From assembly GCA_020796225.1 (NCBI GenBank), contig CM036759.1, forward strand, positions 65,800,590 to 65,864,589: DNA of 64,000 nt, given 5' to 3'. The stretch is from Arion vulgaris (taxonomy: Eukaryota > Mollusca > Gastropoda > Stylommatophora > Arionidae). The position numbers and the translations under genes are program-made. Below the pieces are notes generated by a model, which was not told where the DNA came from, did not search any database, and saw only the letters and a list, made by a program, of their open reading frames with translations. Shown piece after piece: positions 24,235 through 36,552 of this stretch (position 1 is the first letter of the stretch; each line of letters starts with the position of its first letter).

Positions 24235-24520
24235 GCACATGGTGCAAACCTCCCTATGCGCTCTGTACAAGGTGGAATTTAAGTGCCTCGGATATTCCGT
24301 CGATCCACCATTTACGTGATCGTCCTCTGGATCTGTTGTGACTGAGTGCTAGACCTCTTTGTGAGGAGACTGTTTGTGGTAATCTTGATGCGTGTCAAAC
24401 CATTTTACCAGTTGTATCTTTATATATTGTAGCACCGGCAAAGATCCTACTTATTTTCTGATTTCGTCGTTTCTGATCTTATCTCTTCTTGTAACATTTA
24501 GAATTGGTGGTCAACATTTG
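24235..24520 (-). mobile_element. LINE 3' end fragment
   Basis: Minus-strand residues, with frameshifts, give RSETTKSENK (RIRNDEIRK-type), then YIKIQLVKWF and finally GRSRKWWIDGI, the usual series found at the C-terminus of animal LINE polymerases. The reading frame contains stops. Beyond it, 24,520-24,880 shows only a run of C near 24,790. Confidence 0.6.
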
Positions 24521-24885
24521 TCATCTCTGTTGATGTTGTTTGTGTTCTTATTGTTTCATTTTATGTCAGCGTTCCGGAAGGAAATGGGAGGGTGAGGTTG
24601 AACCATTTCCATATCACCTTTTTGTGAAACAAGCTTTACACTAAAAAATATGTAACTGACTGTTGCTAACTAGCTATGATTGACAAATATATCAGAAGTT
24701 TATATTCAATAGAAGTCTGATCTGAGACTGTTCTCCATTTCCGAGTAGCAAACTCAGAACTACATTCAAAGAATTCTCATGTACGCCTCCCCCCCCCCCA
24801 ATCACCACACCACCGTCCTGAACAAATTATATGGACGCCCAATGTATGACCTTCACCTCTCAGTTTTCATCCACCAGGTGTAATT

Positions 24886-27800
24886 CTGTCTACACAGAAA
24901 GCAAAGATCACACATTCATCATTTATCTGTCTACACAGAAAGCAAAGATCACACATTCATCATTTATCTGTCTACACAGAAAGCAAAGATCACACATTCA
25001 TCATTTATCTGTCTACACAGAAAGCAAAGATCACACATTCATCATTTATCTGTCTACACAGAAAGCAAAGATCACACATTCATCATTTATCTGTCTACTC
25101 AGAAAGCAAAGATCACACATTCATCATTTATCTGTCTACACAGAAAGCAAAGATCACACATTCATCATTTATCTGTCTACACAGAAAGCAAAGATCACAC
25201 ATTCATCATTTATCTGTCTACACAGAAAGCAAAGATCACACATTCATCATTTATCTGTCTACACAGAAAGCAAAGATCACACATTCATCATTTATCTGTC
25301 TACACAGAAAGCAAAGATCACACATTCATCATTTATCTGTCTACACAGAAAGCAAAGATCACACATTCATCATTTATCTGTCTACACAGAAAGCAAAGAT
25401 CACACATTCATCATTTATCTGTCTACACAGAAAGCAAAGATCACACATTCATCATTTATCTGTCTACACAGAAAGCAAAGATCACACATTCATCATTTAT
25501 CTGTCTACACAGAAAGCAAAGATCACACATTCATCATTTATCTGTCTACACAGAAAGCAAAGATCACACATTCATCATTTATCTGTCTACACATAAAGCA
25601 AAGATCACACATTCATCATTTATCTGTCTACACAGAAAGCAAAGATCACACATTCATCATTTATCTGTCTACACAGAAAGCAAAGATCACACATTCATCA
25701 TTTATCTGTCTACACAGAAAGCAAAGATCACACATTCATCATTTATCTGTCTACACAGAAAGCAAAGATCACACATTCATCATTTATCTGTCTACACAGA
25801 AAGCAAAGATCACACATTCATCATTTATCTGTCTACACAGAAAGCAAAGATCACACATTCATCATTTATCTGTCTACACAGAAAGCAAAGATCACACATT
25901 CATCATTTATCTGTCTACACAGAAAGCAAAGATCACACATTCATCATTTATCTGTCTACACAGAAAGCAAAGATCACACATTCATCATTTATCTGTCTAC
26001 ACAGAAAGCAAAGATCACACATTCATCATTTATCTGTCTACACAGAAAGCAAAGATCACACATTCATCATTTATCTGTCTACACAGAAAGCAAAGATCAC
26101 ACATTCATCATTTATCTGTCTACACAGAAAGCAAAGATCACACATTCATCATTTATCTGTCTACACAGAAGCAAATCCACATTCATCATTTATCTGTCTA
26201 CACAGAAAGCAAAGATCACACATTCATCATTTATCTGTCTACACAGAAAGCAAAGATCACACATTCATCATTTATCTGTCTACACAGAAAGCAAAGATCA
26301 CACATTCATCATTTATCTGTCTACACAGAAAGCAAAGATCACACATTCATCATTTATCTGTCTACACAGAAAGCAAAGATCACACATTCATCATTTATCT
26401 GTCTACACAGAAAGCAAAGATCACACATTCATCATTTATCTGTCTACACAGAAAGCAAAGATCACACATTCATCATTTATCTGTCTACACAGAAAGCAAA
26501 GATCACACATTCATCATTTATCTGTCTACACAGAAAGCAAAGATCACACATTCATCATTTATCTGTCTACACAGAAAGCAAAGATCACACATTCATCATT
26601 TATCTGTCTACACAGAAAGCAAAGATCACACATTCATCATTTATCTGTCTACACAGAAAGCAAAGATCACACATTCATCATTTATCTGTCTACACAGAAA
26701 GCAAAGATCACACATTCATCATTTATCTGTCTACACAGAAAGCAAAGATCACACATTCATCATTTATCTGTCTACACAGAAAGCAAAGATCACACATTCA
26801 TCATTTATCTGTCTACACAGAAAGCAAAGATCACACATTCATCATTTATCTGTCTACACAGAAAGCAAAGATCACACATTCATCATTTATCTGTCTACAC
26901 AGAAAGCAAAGATCACACATTCATCATTTATCTGTCTACACAGAAAGCAAAGATCACACATTCATCATTTATCTGTCTACACAGAAAGCAAAGATCACAC
27001 ATTCATCATTTATCTGTCTACACAGAAAGCAAAGATCACACATTCATCATTTATCTGTCTACACAGAAAGCAAAGATCACACATTCATCATTTATCTGTC
27101 TACACAGAAAGCAAAGATCACACATTCATCATTTATCTGTCTACACAGAAAGCAAAGATCACACATTCATCATTTATCTGTCTACACAGAAAGCAAAGAT
27201 CACACATTCATCATTTATCTGTCTACACAGAAAGCAAAGATCACACATTCATCATTTATCTGTCTACACAGAAAGCAAAGATCACACATTCATCATTTAT
27301 CTGTCTACACAGAAAGCAAAGATCACACATTCATCATTTATCTGTCTACACAGAAAGCAAAGATCACACATTCATCATTTATCTGTCTACACAGAAAGCA
27401 AAGATCACACATTCATCATTTATCTGTCTACACAGAAAGCAAAGATCACACATTCATCATTTATCTGTCTACACAGAAAGCAAAGATCACACATTCATCA
27501 TTTATCTGTCTACACAGAAAGCAAAGATCACACATTCATCATTTATCTGTCTACACAGAAAGCAAAGATCACACATTCATCATTTATCTGTCTACACAGA
27601 AAGCAAAGATCACACATTCATCATTTATCTGTCTACACAGAAAGCAAAGATCACACATTCATCATTTATCTGTCTACACAGAAAGCAAAGATCACACATT
27701 CATCATTTATCTGTCTACACAGAAAGCAAAGATCAACATTCATCATTTATCTGTCTACACAGAAAGCAAAGATCACACATTCATCATTTATCTGTCTACA

Positions 27801-30800
27801 CAGAAAGCAAAGATCACACATTCATCATTTATCTGTCTACACAGAAAGCAAAGATCACACATTCATCATTTATCTGTCTACACAGAAAGCAAAGATCACA
27901 CATTCATCATTTATCTGTCTACACAGAAAGCAAAGATCACACATTCATCATTTATCTGTCTACACAGAAAGCAAAGATCACACATTCATCATTTATCTGT
28001 CTACACAGAAAGCAAAGATCACACATTCATCATTTATCTGTCTACACAGAAAGCAAAGATCACACATTCATCATTTATCTGTCTACACAGAAAGCAAAGA
28101 TCACACATTCATCATTTATCTGTCTACACAGAAAGCAAAGATCACACATTCATCATTTATCTGTCTACACAGAAAGCAAAGATCACACATTCATCATTTA
28201 TCTGTCTACACAGAAAGCAAAGATCACACATTCATCATTTATCTGTCTACACAGAAAGCAAAGATCACACATTCATCATTTATCTGTCTACACAGAAAGC
28301 AAAGATCACACATTCATCATTTATCTGTCTACACAGAAAGCAAAGATCACACATTCATCATTTATCTGTCTACACAGAAAGCAAAGATCACACATTCATC
28401 ATTTATCTGTCTACACAGAAAGCAAAGATCACACATTCATCATTTATCTGTCTACACAGAAAGCAAAGATCACACATTCATCATTTATCTGTCTACACAG
28501 AAAGCAAAGATCACACATTCATCATTTATCTGTCTACACAGAAAGCAAAGATCACACATTCATCATTTATCTGTCTACACATAAAGCAAAGATCACACAT
28601 TCATCATTTATCTGTCTACACAGAAAGCAAAGATCACACATTCATCATTTATCTGTCTACACAGAAAGCAAAGATCACACATTCATCATTTATCTGTCTA
28701 CACAGAAAGCAAAGATCACACATTCATCATTTATCTGTCTACACAGAAAGCAAAGATCACACATTCATCATTTATCTGTCTACACAGAAAGCAAAGATCA
28801 CACATTCATCATTTATCTGTCTACACAGAAAGCAAAGATCACACATTCATCATTTATCTGTCTACACAGAAAGCAAAGATCACACATTCATCATTTATCT
28901 GTCTACACAGAAAGCAAAGATCACACATTCATCATTTATCTGTCTACACAGAAAGCAAAGATCACACATTCATCATTTATCTGTCTACACAGAAAGCAAA
29001 GATCACACATTCATCATTTATCTGTCTACACAGAAAGCAAAGATCACACATTCATCATTTATCTGTCTACACAGAAAGCAAAGATCACACATTCATCATT
29101 TATCTGTCTACACAGAAAGCAAAGATCACACATTCATCATTTATCTGTCTACACAGAAAGCAAAGATCACACATTCATCATTTATCTGTCTACACAGAAA
29201 GCAAAGATCACACATTCATCATTTATCTGTCTACACAGAAAGCAAAGATCACACATTCATCATTTATCTGTCTACACAGAAAGCAAAGATCACACATTCA
29301 TCATTTATCTGTCTACACAGAAAGCAAAGATCACACATTCATCATTTATCTGTCTACACAGAAAGCAAAGATCACACATTCATCATTTATCTGTCTACAC
29401 AGAAAGCAAAGATCACACATTCATCATTTATCTGTCTACACAGAAAGCAAAGATCACACATTCATCATTTATCTGTCTACACAGAAAGCAAAGATCACAC
29501 ATTCATCATTTATCTGTCTACACAGAAAGCAAAGATCACACATTCATCATTTATCTGTCTACACAGAAAGCAAAGATCACACATTCATCATTTATCTGTC
29601 TACACAGAAAGCAAAGATCACACATTCATCATTTATCTGTCTACACAGAAAGCAAAGATCACACATTCATCATTTATCTGTCTACACAGAAAGCAAAGAT
29701 CACACATTCATCATTTATCTGTCTACACAGAAAGCAAAGATCACACATTCATCATTTATCTGTCTACACAGAAAGCAAAGATCACACATTCATCATTTAT
29801 CTGTCTACACAGAAAGCAAAGATCACACATTCATCATTTATCTGTCTACACAGAAAGCAAAGATCACACATTCATCATTTATCTGTCTACACAGAAAGCA
29901 AAGATCACACATTCATCATTTATCTGTCTACACAGAAAGCAAAGATCACACATTCATCATTTATCTGTCTACACAGAAAGCAAAGATCACACATTCATCA
30001 TTTATCTGTCTACTCAGAAAGCAAAGATCACACATTCATCATTTATCTGTCTACACAGAAAGCAAAGATCACACATTCATCATTTATCTGTCTACACAGA
30101 AAGCAAAGATCACACATTCATCATTTATCTGTCTACACAGAAAGCAAAGATCACACATTCATCATTTATCTGTCTACACAGAAAGCAAAGATCACACATT
30201 CATCATTTATCTGTCTACACAGAAAGCAAAGATCACACATTCATCATTTATCTGTCTACACAGAAAGCAAAGATCACACATTCATCATTTATCTGTCTAC
30301 ACAGAAAGCAAAGATCACACATTCATCATTTATCTGTCTACACAGAAAGCAAAGATCACACATTCATCATTTATCTGTCTACAAAAAGCAAAGATCACAC
30401 ATTCATCATTTATCTGTCTACACAGAAAGCAAAGATCACACATTCATCATTTATCTGTCTACACAGAAAGCAAAGATCACACATTCATCATTTATCTGTC
30501 TACACAGAAAGCAAAGATCACACATTCATCATTTATCTGTCTACACAGAAAGCAAAGATCACACATTCATCATTTATCTGTCTACACAGAAAGCAAAGAT
30601 CACACATTCATCATTTATCTGTCTACACAGAAAGCAAAGATCACACATTCATCATTTATCTGTCTACTCAGAAAGCAAAGATCACACATTCATCATTTAT
30701 CTGTCTACACAGAAAGCAAAGATCACACATTCATCATTTATCTGTCTACACAGAAAGCAAAGATCACACATTCATCATTTATCTGTCTACACAGAAAGCA

Positions 30801-32297
30801 AAGATCACACATTCATCATTTATCTGTCTACACAGAAAGCAAAGATCACACATTCATCATTTATCTGTCTACACAGAAAGCAAAGATCACACATTCATCA
30901 TTTATCTGTCTACACAGAAAGCAAAGATCACACATTCATCATTTATCTGTCTACACAGAAAGCAAAGATCACACATTCATCATTTATCTGTCTACACAGA
31001 AAGCAAAGATCACACATTCATCATTTATCTGTCTACACAGAAAGCAAAGATCACACATTCATCATTTATCTGTCTACACAGAAAGCAAAGATCACACATT
31101 CATCATTTATCTGTCTACACAGAAAGCAAAGATCACACATTCATCATTTATCTGTCTACACAGAAAGCAAAGATCACACATTCATCATTTATCTGTCTAC
31201 ACAGAAAGCAAAGATCACACATTCATCATTTATCTGTCTACACAGAAAGCAAAGATCACACATTCATCATTTATCTGTCTACACAGAAAGCAAAGATCAC
31301 ACATTCATCATTTATCTGTCTACACAGAAAGCAAAGATCACACATTCATCATTTATCTGTCTACACAGAAAGCAAAGATCACACATTCATCATTTATCTG
31401 TCTACACAGAAAGCAAAGATCACACATTCATCATTTATCTGTCTACACAGAAAGCAAAGATCACACATTCATCATTTATCTGTCTACACAGAAAGCAAAG
31501 ATCACACATTCATCATTTATCTGTCTACACAGAAAGCAAAGATCACACATTCATCATTTATCTGTCTACACAGAAAGCAAAGATCACACATTCATCATTT
31601 ATCTGTCTACACAGAAAGCAAAGATCACACATTCATCATTTATCTGTCTACACAGAAAGCAAAGATCACACATTCATCATTTATCTGTCTACACAGAAAG
31701 CAAAGATCACACATTCATCATTTATCTGTCTACACAGAAAGCAAAGATCACACATTCATCATTTATCTGTCTACACAGAAAGCAAAGATCACACATTCAT
31801 CATTTATCTGTCTACACAGAAAGCAAAGATCACACATTCATCATTTATCTGTCTACACAGAAAGCAAAGATCACACATTCATCATTTATCTGTCTACACA
31901 GAAAGCAAAGATCACACATTCATCATTTATCTGTCTACACAGAAAGCAAAGATCACACATTCATCATTTATCTGTCTACACAGAAAGCAAAGATCACACA
32001 TTCATCATTTATCTGTCTACACAGAAAGCAAAGATCACACATTCATCATTTATCTGTCTACACAGAAAGCAAAGATCACACATTCATCATTTATCTGTCT
32101 ACACGAAAGCAAGATCACACATTCATCATTTATCTGTCTACACAGAAAGCAAAGATCACACATTCATCATTTATCTGTCTACACAGAAAGCAAAGATCAC
32201 ACATTCATCATTTATCTGTCTACTCAGAAAGCAAAGATCACACATTCATCATTTATCTGTCTACACAGAAAGCAAAGATCACACATTCATCATTTAT
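24886..32297. repeat. 41-bp satellite array, about 181 units, 7.4 kb
   Basis: The unit starts ctgtctacacagaaagcaaa and ends catcatttat, period 41. It is extremely homogeneous: I can see only about ten variant units (acataaag near 25,592 and 28,579; tactcag near 25,097, 30,013, 30,667 and 32,222; small deletions near 26,168, 27,733, 30,382 and 32,104). No forward frame of the unit has a stop and 41 is not a multiple of three, so any forward frame stays open. The result is a 2,495-codon ORF from 24,831 to 32,318 with a 41-residue repeat. I do not call it a gene: it lacks a domain, splice context or codon signature, and the other strand is full of stops. Confidence 0.95.
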
Positions 32298-32325
32298 CTT
32301 CAAGGTGATGAACGGTAACATTACA

Positions 32326-32533
32326 GCTTGCCCTCCCGCCCAGCGTATTCGTAGCGCGTTGGGCAACGGGTGACAAGCCACCTGTAAGTGCGGTTCAATT
32401 GCGCTGGCTGGCAGAAAAAGCCACAGGTTCTCCAGATTTACGGTGTTTGTTGCACCGAACCAATGGGTTACGATGTCCATGTCACCAAGCCGAAGAGCTA
32501 AAAGTTCAAGTGCTTTTGGATCAAATAAAAAAA
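32326..32533 (+). mobile_element. tRNA-derived SINE family C, copy 2
   Basis: Same block order as 5,985-6,190: gcgtattcgtagcgcgttgg, B-box-like gcggttcaattgc, ccagatttacggtgtttgt, caccaagccgaagagc, and an A-rich tail. It begins about 30 bases after the 41-bp satellite ends. Confidence 0.8.
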
Positions 32534-32633
32534 ACCTTACAGCTCTAATGTGGTCTGACCGGACCAAATCAACAGATCTAGAGAAAACCGTTGGGAGGCT
32601 GCAGTAATACTGAACAACCGATGGGTGATATTG

Positions 32634-33261
32634 GACGATGACTTCTATATGGTAGTATTATACAAGCAAGACAAAACTGAATACTGAAATATGTAATATG
32701 ATACTAATAGCCGATGATGTCTTCAATATGGTAGTATTATACAAGCAAGAAAAAACTGAATACTGAAATATGTAATATGATACTAATAGCCGATGATGTC
32801 TTCTATATGGTAGTATTATACAAGCAAGAAAAAACTGAATACTGAAATATGTAATATGATACTAATAGCCGATGATGTCTTCAATATGGTAGTATTATAC
32901 AAGCACTAAAACTAAATACTGAAATATGTAATATGATACTAATAGCCGATGATGTCTTCAATATGGTAGTATTATACAAGCAAGACAAAACTGAATACTG
33001 AAATATGTAATATGATACTAATAGCCGATGATGTCTTCTATATGGTAGTATTATACAAGCAAGAAAAAACTGAATACTGAAATATGTAATATGATACTAA
33101 TAGCCGATGATGTCTTCAATATGGTAGTATTATACAAGCACTAAAACTAAATACTGAAATATGTAATATGATACTAATAGCCGATGATGTCTTCAATATG
33201 GTAGTATTATACAAGCAAGACAAAACTGAATACTGAAATATGTAATGTGGGACTAATAGCC
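32634..33261. repeat. 79-bp array, 8 units, ending at a SINE
   Basis: The unit is gatgatgtcttcaatatggt plus 59 bases, period 79, with two alternative spellings (ttctat/ttcaat) that alternate in places and a three-base-shorter unit twice. The last unit ends ctaatagccg, exactly where SINE D begins. Confidence 0.9.
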
Positions 33262-33480
33262 GCCGTGGCGTAGTTGTTAATGAGCTCGCTTTTGAAGCTA
33301 GTTGTCTGGGTTCAATTCTACAGTGGGCGTGGAATATTTGTTCGATCTTAACGGCTCTCAGGTCGAACCAGGTTCAACTGGGTGCCAGGAAAAACCACTG
33401 GGAAGTAATGTCGTCAGGTATGGTGTTGATCCACATCACCCATCGTGTGCCGATGGTCAATGAAAATAAGGGCGTAACCT
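33257..33480 (+). mobile_element. tRNA-derived SINE family D, copy 1
   Basis: An A-box-like tggcgtagttgttaatg and B-box-like gggttcaattct form a tRNA-like head, followed by aacggctctcaggtcgaacc, ccacatcacccatcgtgtgc and ggtcaatgaaaata. A second copy is at 46,600-46,866. The flank 33,481-33,630 is AT-rich and unrecognised. Confidence 0.8.
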
Positions 33481-33630
33481 CAAGATATGAACAAAGTTTT
33501 TGACTAAATATGAACATTTATTATTATAAAATATAACTACATAGCATAATGTAGAGAGAAAGATTATGTTGAACATTGCTCTGTTTGTCTTCATGGTGAC
33601 ATGATTGTATTTTAAAATTGGCGTCATTTG

Positions 33631-34142
33631 TCCTACCGTTTGATTTGCTTTGTTACATCTATGTTGAATTTCATTAGTTATTCTACCGTTTGATTTGCTT
33701 TGTTATATCTATGTTGGATTTCATTAATTATTCTACCGTTTGATTTGCTTTGTTATATCTATGTTGGATTTCATTAGTTATTCTACCGTTTGATTTGCTT
33801 TGTTACATCTATGTTGGATTTCATTAGTTATTCTACCGTTTGATTTGCTTTGTTATATCTATGTTGGATTTCATTAATTATTCTACCGTTTGATTTGCTT
33901 TGTTATATCTATGTTGGATTTCATTAGTTATTCTACCGTTTGATTTGCTTTGTTATATCTATGTTGGATTTCATTAATTATTCTACCGTTTGATTTGCTT
34001 TGTTATATCTATGTTGGATTTCATTAATTATTCTACCGTTTGATTTGCTTTGTTATATCTATGTTGGATTTCATTAGTTATTCTACCGTTTGATTTGCTT
34101 TGTTATATCTATGTTGGATTTCATTAGTTATTCTACGGTTTG
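33631..34142. repeat. 50-bp array, 10 units
   Basis: The unit is ttctaccgtttgatttgctt plus 30 bases, period 50, nearly identical. Alternating tcattagtta/tcattaatta and acatct/atatct variants hint at a two-unit (100-bp) order in the middle. It ends directly on a LINE fragment. Confidence 0.9.
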
Positions 34143-34335
34143 CTGAAAAATGCTCCTAGGTATGTAAAGTCTGTGACTTGTTTAATGGAGTTTTAGTCGA
34201 TGGAGATATTGATAGTGTTTTCTTCTCTAGCGAATGTCATTACTTCTGTTTCGTCAATGTTTTTTCTCACATTGTATTTTTTGCATGCTAACTGGAGGCT
34301 GTTAATGTGTTGTTCTGTTAAGATGGAGAATATGT
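34143..34335 (-). mobile_element. LINE reverse-transcriptase palm fragment
   Basis: Minus-strand residues SILTEQHINSLQLACKKYN, then KNIDETEVMTFAREEN, match the stretch just after the catalytic YADD box of LINE reverse transcriptases (the KTEVM-type motif). SYTN at its start may be a degenerate YADD. This is the only part of an RT core that I see in the window, and it merges at that point into the 12-bp array. Confidence 0.6.
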
Positions 34336-34338
34336 TGG

Positions 34339-34483
34339 TATAAGACATGATATAAGACATGATATAAGACATGATATAAGACATGATATAAGACATGATA
34401 TAAGACATGATATAAGACATGATATAAGACATGATTATAAGACATGATATAAGACATGATATAAGACATGATATAAGACATGA
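34339..34483. repeat. 12-bp array, about 12 units
   Basis: Repeats of tataagacatga, period 12, with one single-base insertion near 34,436. The minus frame reads MSYI repeatedly and joins the LINE fragment in frame. Confidence 0.9.
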
Positions 34484-34504
34484 TCAACAAATCACAAAAC
34501 AGGA

Positions 34505-34690
34505 ATTCAAGTCAGAGGCAGAGGGTTAAAGAAAAAAGGACCAAATATGGAAAAACAAAAACCGAACTTTACTGAGTGGGGTAAGGTATATCGGACTCGA
34601 TTCCAAGACCGAGATTGAGCGAGTTGCCCAGGACAAACCGGTGTGGAGAAATTACTTACAGGCACTGTGTACAAGAGGAATATATAATGT
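34505..34690 (+). mobile_element. LINE C-terminal fragment
   Basis: Blocks gagggttaaagaaa, tcgattccaagaccgagatt, gagcgagttgcc and gagaaattacttacaggcac align with 50,735-50,905. Conceptual residues resemble ERVVEDRAIWINYLQTLC with frame breaks. The region 34,690-35,490 is otherwise unassigned. Confidence 0.5.
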
Positions 34691-35490
34691 TTAAAAACAA
34701 AAAACCTGTTATTACTACATGTACTACCATTTGTATAGCGTTGTAGGGCGGGGAGAAAGTTCCTGTGGAAATTTATGCCCCATATCAAGTGCAGACGCCG
34801 CAATTTGTTCATGTTAGGATTTTTCTTTATGCCCCTGACAGAAAACTCCTTAGGCCCTGCTGGGAAGAAAACGTGTCTCCAGAACGGAGCCCGCGCTCTA
34901 GTTCATTCAATCAAACGCTCCGGAAAAAAAGAATTGTCTAAAACTCGTGAGTACTGTGCGAAAAAAAAATACATAACTGCACTCAGACCAAACTCGTATC
35001 ATGTTCACGGATCGCGTGCCGGCTGATGTTTCGGGGAATCTAGAAGGTTCGATCTGTGAATGGATTACTGATATCACGTGACGAAATGGTTCGACTTCCT
35101 ATCATGGCGGATGTTCAAACGATCTGCCTGGAATTAATGGCACTTCTAACTTGTCACAGGCTGCCCTAATATGGGGATATTGTCGATATTTTCAACACAT
35201 TCAGAAAGAGAATTGACACAGAAATATAAACATGATTATGGTTACGGTGATGAGATGCCACAACATAACCGGACTTGGAATGACAACATAAATTAAATGA
35301 ATAAATCGTTAGGAAATTGGTTACAAAGATGAATTGTCTACACACAATAAGAACAGATTTGACAAAATAAAGTATGTACGTAAAGGGGGACAATAGTTTT
35401 ATCAAGATGAAGTATACACAAATTAGAATAAAAAGCTGATCACCCCATCAGATTAAGAAGTTAGGGCGACATAATTGAATTCATCATCAA
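34690..35490. other. Unassigned sequence
   Basis: No array or recognised element. ORFs of 60-100 codons occur, but none shows a family pattern, signal peptide or plausible context. Confidence 0.45.
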
Positions 35491-36220
35491 TGTGTATATC
35501 CTTTATGGGACGTTACTCTCTTTGCAGCACATCTGAAATTCACTCTGTCTCTAGCCAGTTCACCCACTTCGTCGATGGTCATATTCATGGTTTCTTTAAT
35601 ATCTTGTAGCCATCTTCTTCTTGGTCTGCCTCTGCGTCCTGGGACCCTGCCCTCTAATATTGTTCTCTCAGGCCATCGTGACGTTTGATGTGACCAAAGT
35701 ATCTAATTTTATGTATAGTATATTGTTTATCAGCCAATTGCCTTTAACATTAAGTCTTTCAGGACATCAGTGTTCTTTCTTTCTGTCCATGGTATTCGTA
35801 GGATCTTTCTGTCCATGGTATTCGTAGGATCTTTCTTCTGTCCATGGTATTTGTAGGATCTTTCTGTTCATGGTATTCGTAGGATCTTTCTGTCCATGGT
35901 ATTCGTAGGATCTTTCTGTTCATGGTATTCGTATGATCTTTCTGTCCATGGTATTCGTAGGATCTTTCTGTCCATGGTATTCGTAGGATCTTTCTGTTCA
36001 TGGTATTCGTAGGATCTTTCTGTCCATGGTATTCGTAGGATCTTTCTGTCCATGGTATTCGTAGGATCTTTCTGTTCATGACTCACTGCCATATAAAAGC
36101 ATTGGCTCTATATAGAATTGAATTACTTGTTTCCTCAACGCCACTGACAAGGATTTATTGCATAGTATGTTTTTCATCTTCTGACAGGCTGATTTTGCCG
36201 GAGCTATTCTGCTGAAATAT
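35490..36220 (-). mobile_element. LINE 3' end with a 26-bp expansion inside its ORF
   Basis: Reading the minus strand from 36,220: APAKSACQKMKNILCNKSLS, QVIQFYIEPMLLYGSES, then the 26-bp array, then (after about 35,770) GRVPGRRGRPRRRWLQDIK and MTIDEVGELARDRVNFRCAA. These are three consecutive landmarks of LINE C-termini: the AK-AFQKMKN block, the YGSES block and the GRPRRRW block. Stops and frameshifts between them show an inactive copy. Confidence 0.8.
35775..36080. repeat. 26-bp minisatellite, about 12 units, from a LINE motif
   Basis: The unit is tctttctgtccatggtattc plus gtagga. On the minus strand one frame reads RKILRIPWTER, the conserved RRMLRIPWTDK-type motif expected at this exact position of the host LINE, between the YGSES and GRPRRRW blocks. 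One unit has a three-base insertion, and gtccatgg/gttcatgg variants alternate irregularly. Confidence 0.9.
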
Positions 36221-36223
36221 ATA

Positions 36224-36224
<1 letters not shown>

Positions 36225-36264
<40 letters not shown>
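36225..36264. repeat. (AC)20 microsatellite
   Basis: Forty bases of pure AC repeat lying 16 bases downstream (in gene sense) of the predicted kinesin exon's donor site. Confidence 0.95.
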
Positions 36265-36266
<2 letters not shown>

Positions 36267-36280
36267 AACCAAATACTGAC

Positions 36281-36449
36281 CTTGCCCATTCCTGGGTTCT
36301 GTAGGCGTCCCACTGTACGCAGTAAACATGGTGGAGCTGGAGGAGGGGTTAAACGAATGATTTCTGTGAAGTTGGTAGGAAATGATGGTTGAGGTTCCTG
36401 GTCTTGAGAATGGTGCCGCTTCTTCTTCTTGCCAAGTTTCTGGGCAGCC
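36281..36449 (-). CDS. KIF26: Single exon of a KIF26-like kinesin
   Basis: A 169-base minus-strand exon is bounded by a good acceptor (pyrimidine-rich tract, gctttttctgtccag) and a good donor (GGCAAG|gtcagt). It encodes 56 residues after one leading base: AAQKLGKKKKRHHSQDQ at the start, FPTNFTEIIRLTPPPAPP, then CLLRTVGRLQNPGMGK. The PPAPPCLLR and NPGMGK block recalls the linker just ahead of the KIF26-family motor domain, which in those proteins continues VKVMLRI. I know this resemblance from memory and have not run a search. The exon starts in phase 1 and ends in phase 0. The next exon should open with the motor domain and would lie at lower coordinates; I do not find it in the window, nor an upstream exon. 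KIF26 proteins are atypical kinesins that bind microtubules without clear ATPase motility. The composition is unlike the repeats around it. Confidence 0.55.
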
Positions 36450-36552
36450 CTGGACAGAAAAAGCAAACAAAACAAAAACGATAAGATAGTTTGACAATCC
36501 TTCATAGGTGATCTCATTTAACAATAAAAAATACTTTAGAGATTTCCCAAAT

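Noticed and set aside
24831..32318. A giant repetitive protein gene of 2,495 codons
   Set aside because: All three forward frames of the 41-bp unit are open, so any frame gives the same result. There is no domain, signal peptide or codon signature. Kept only as a satellite.
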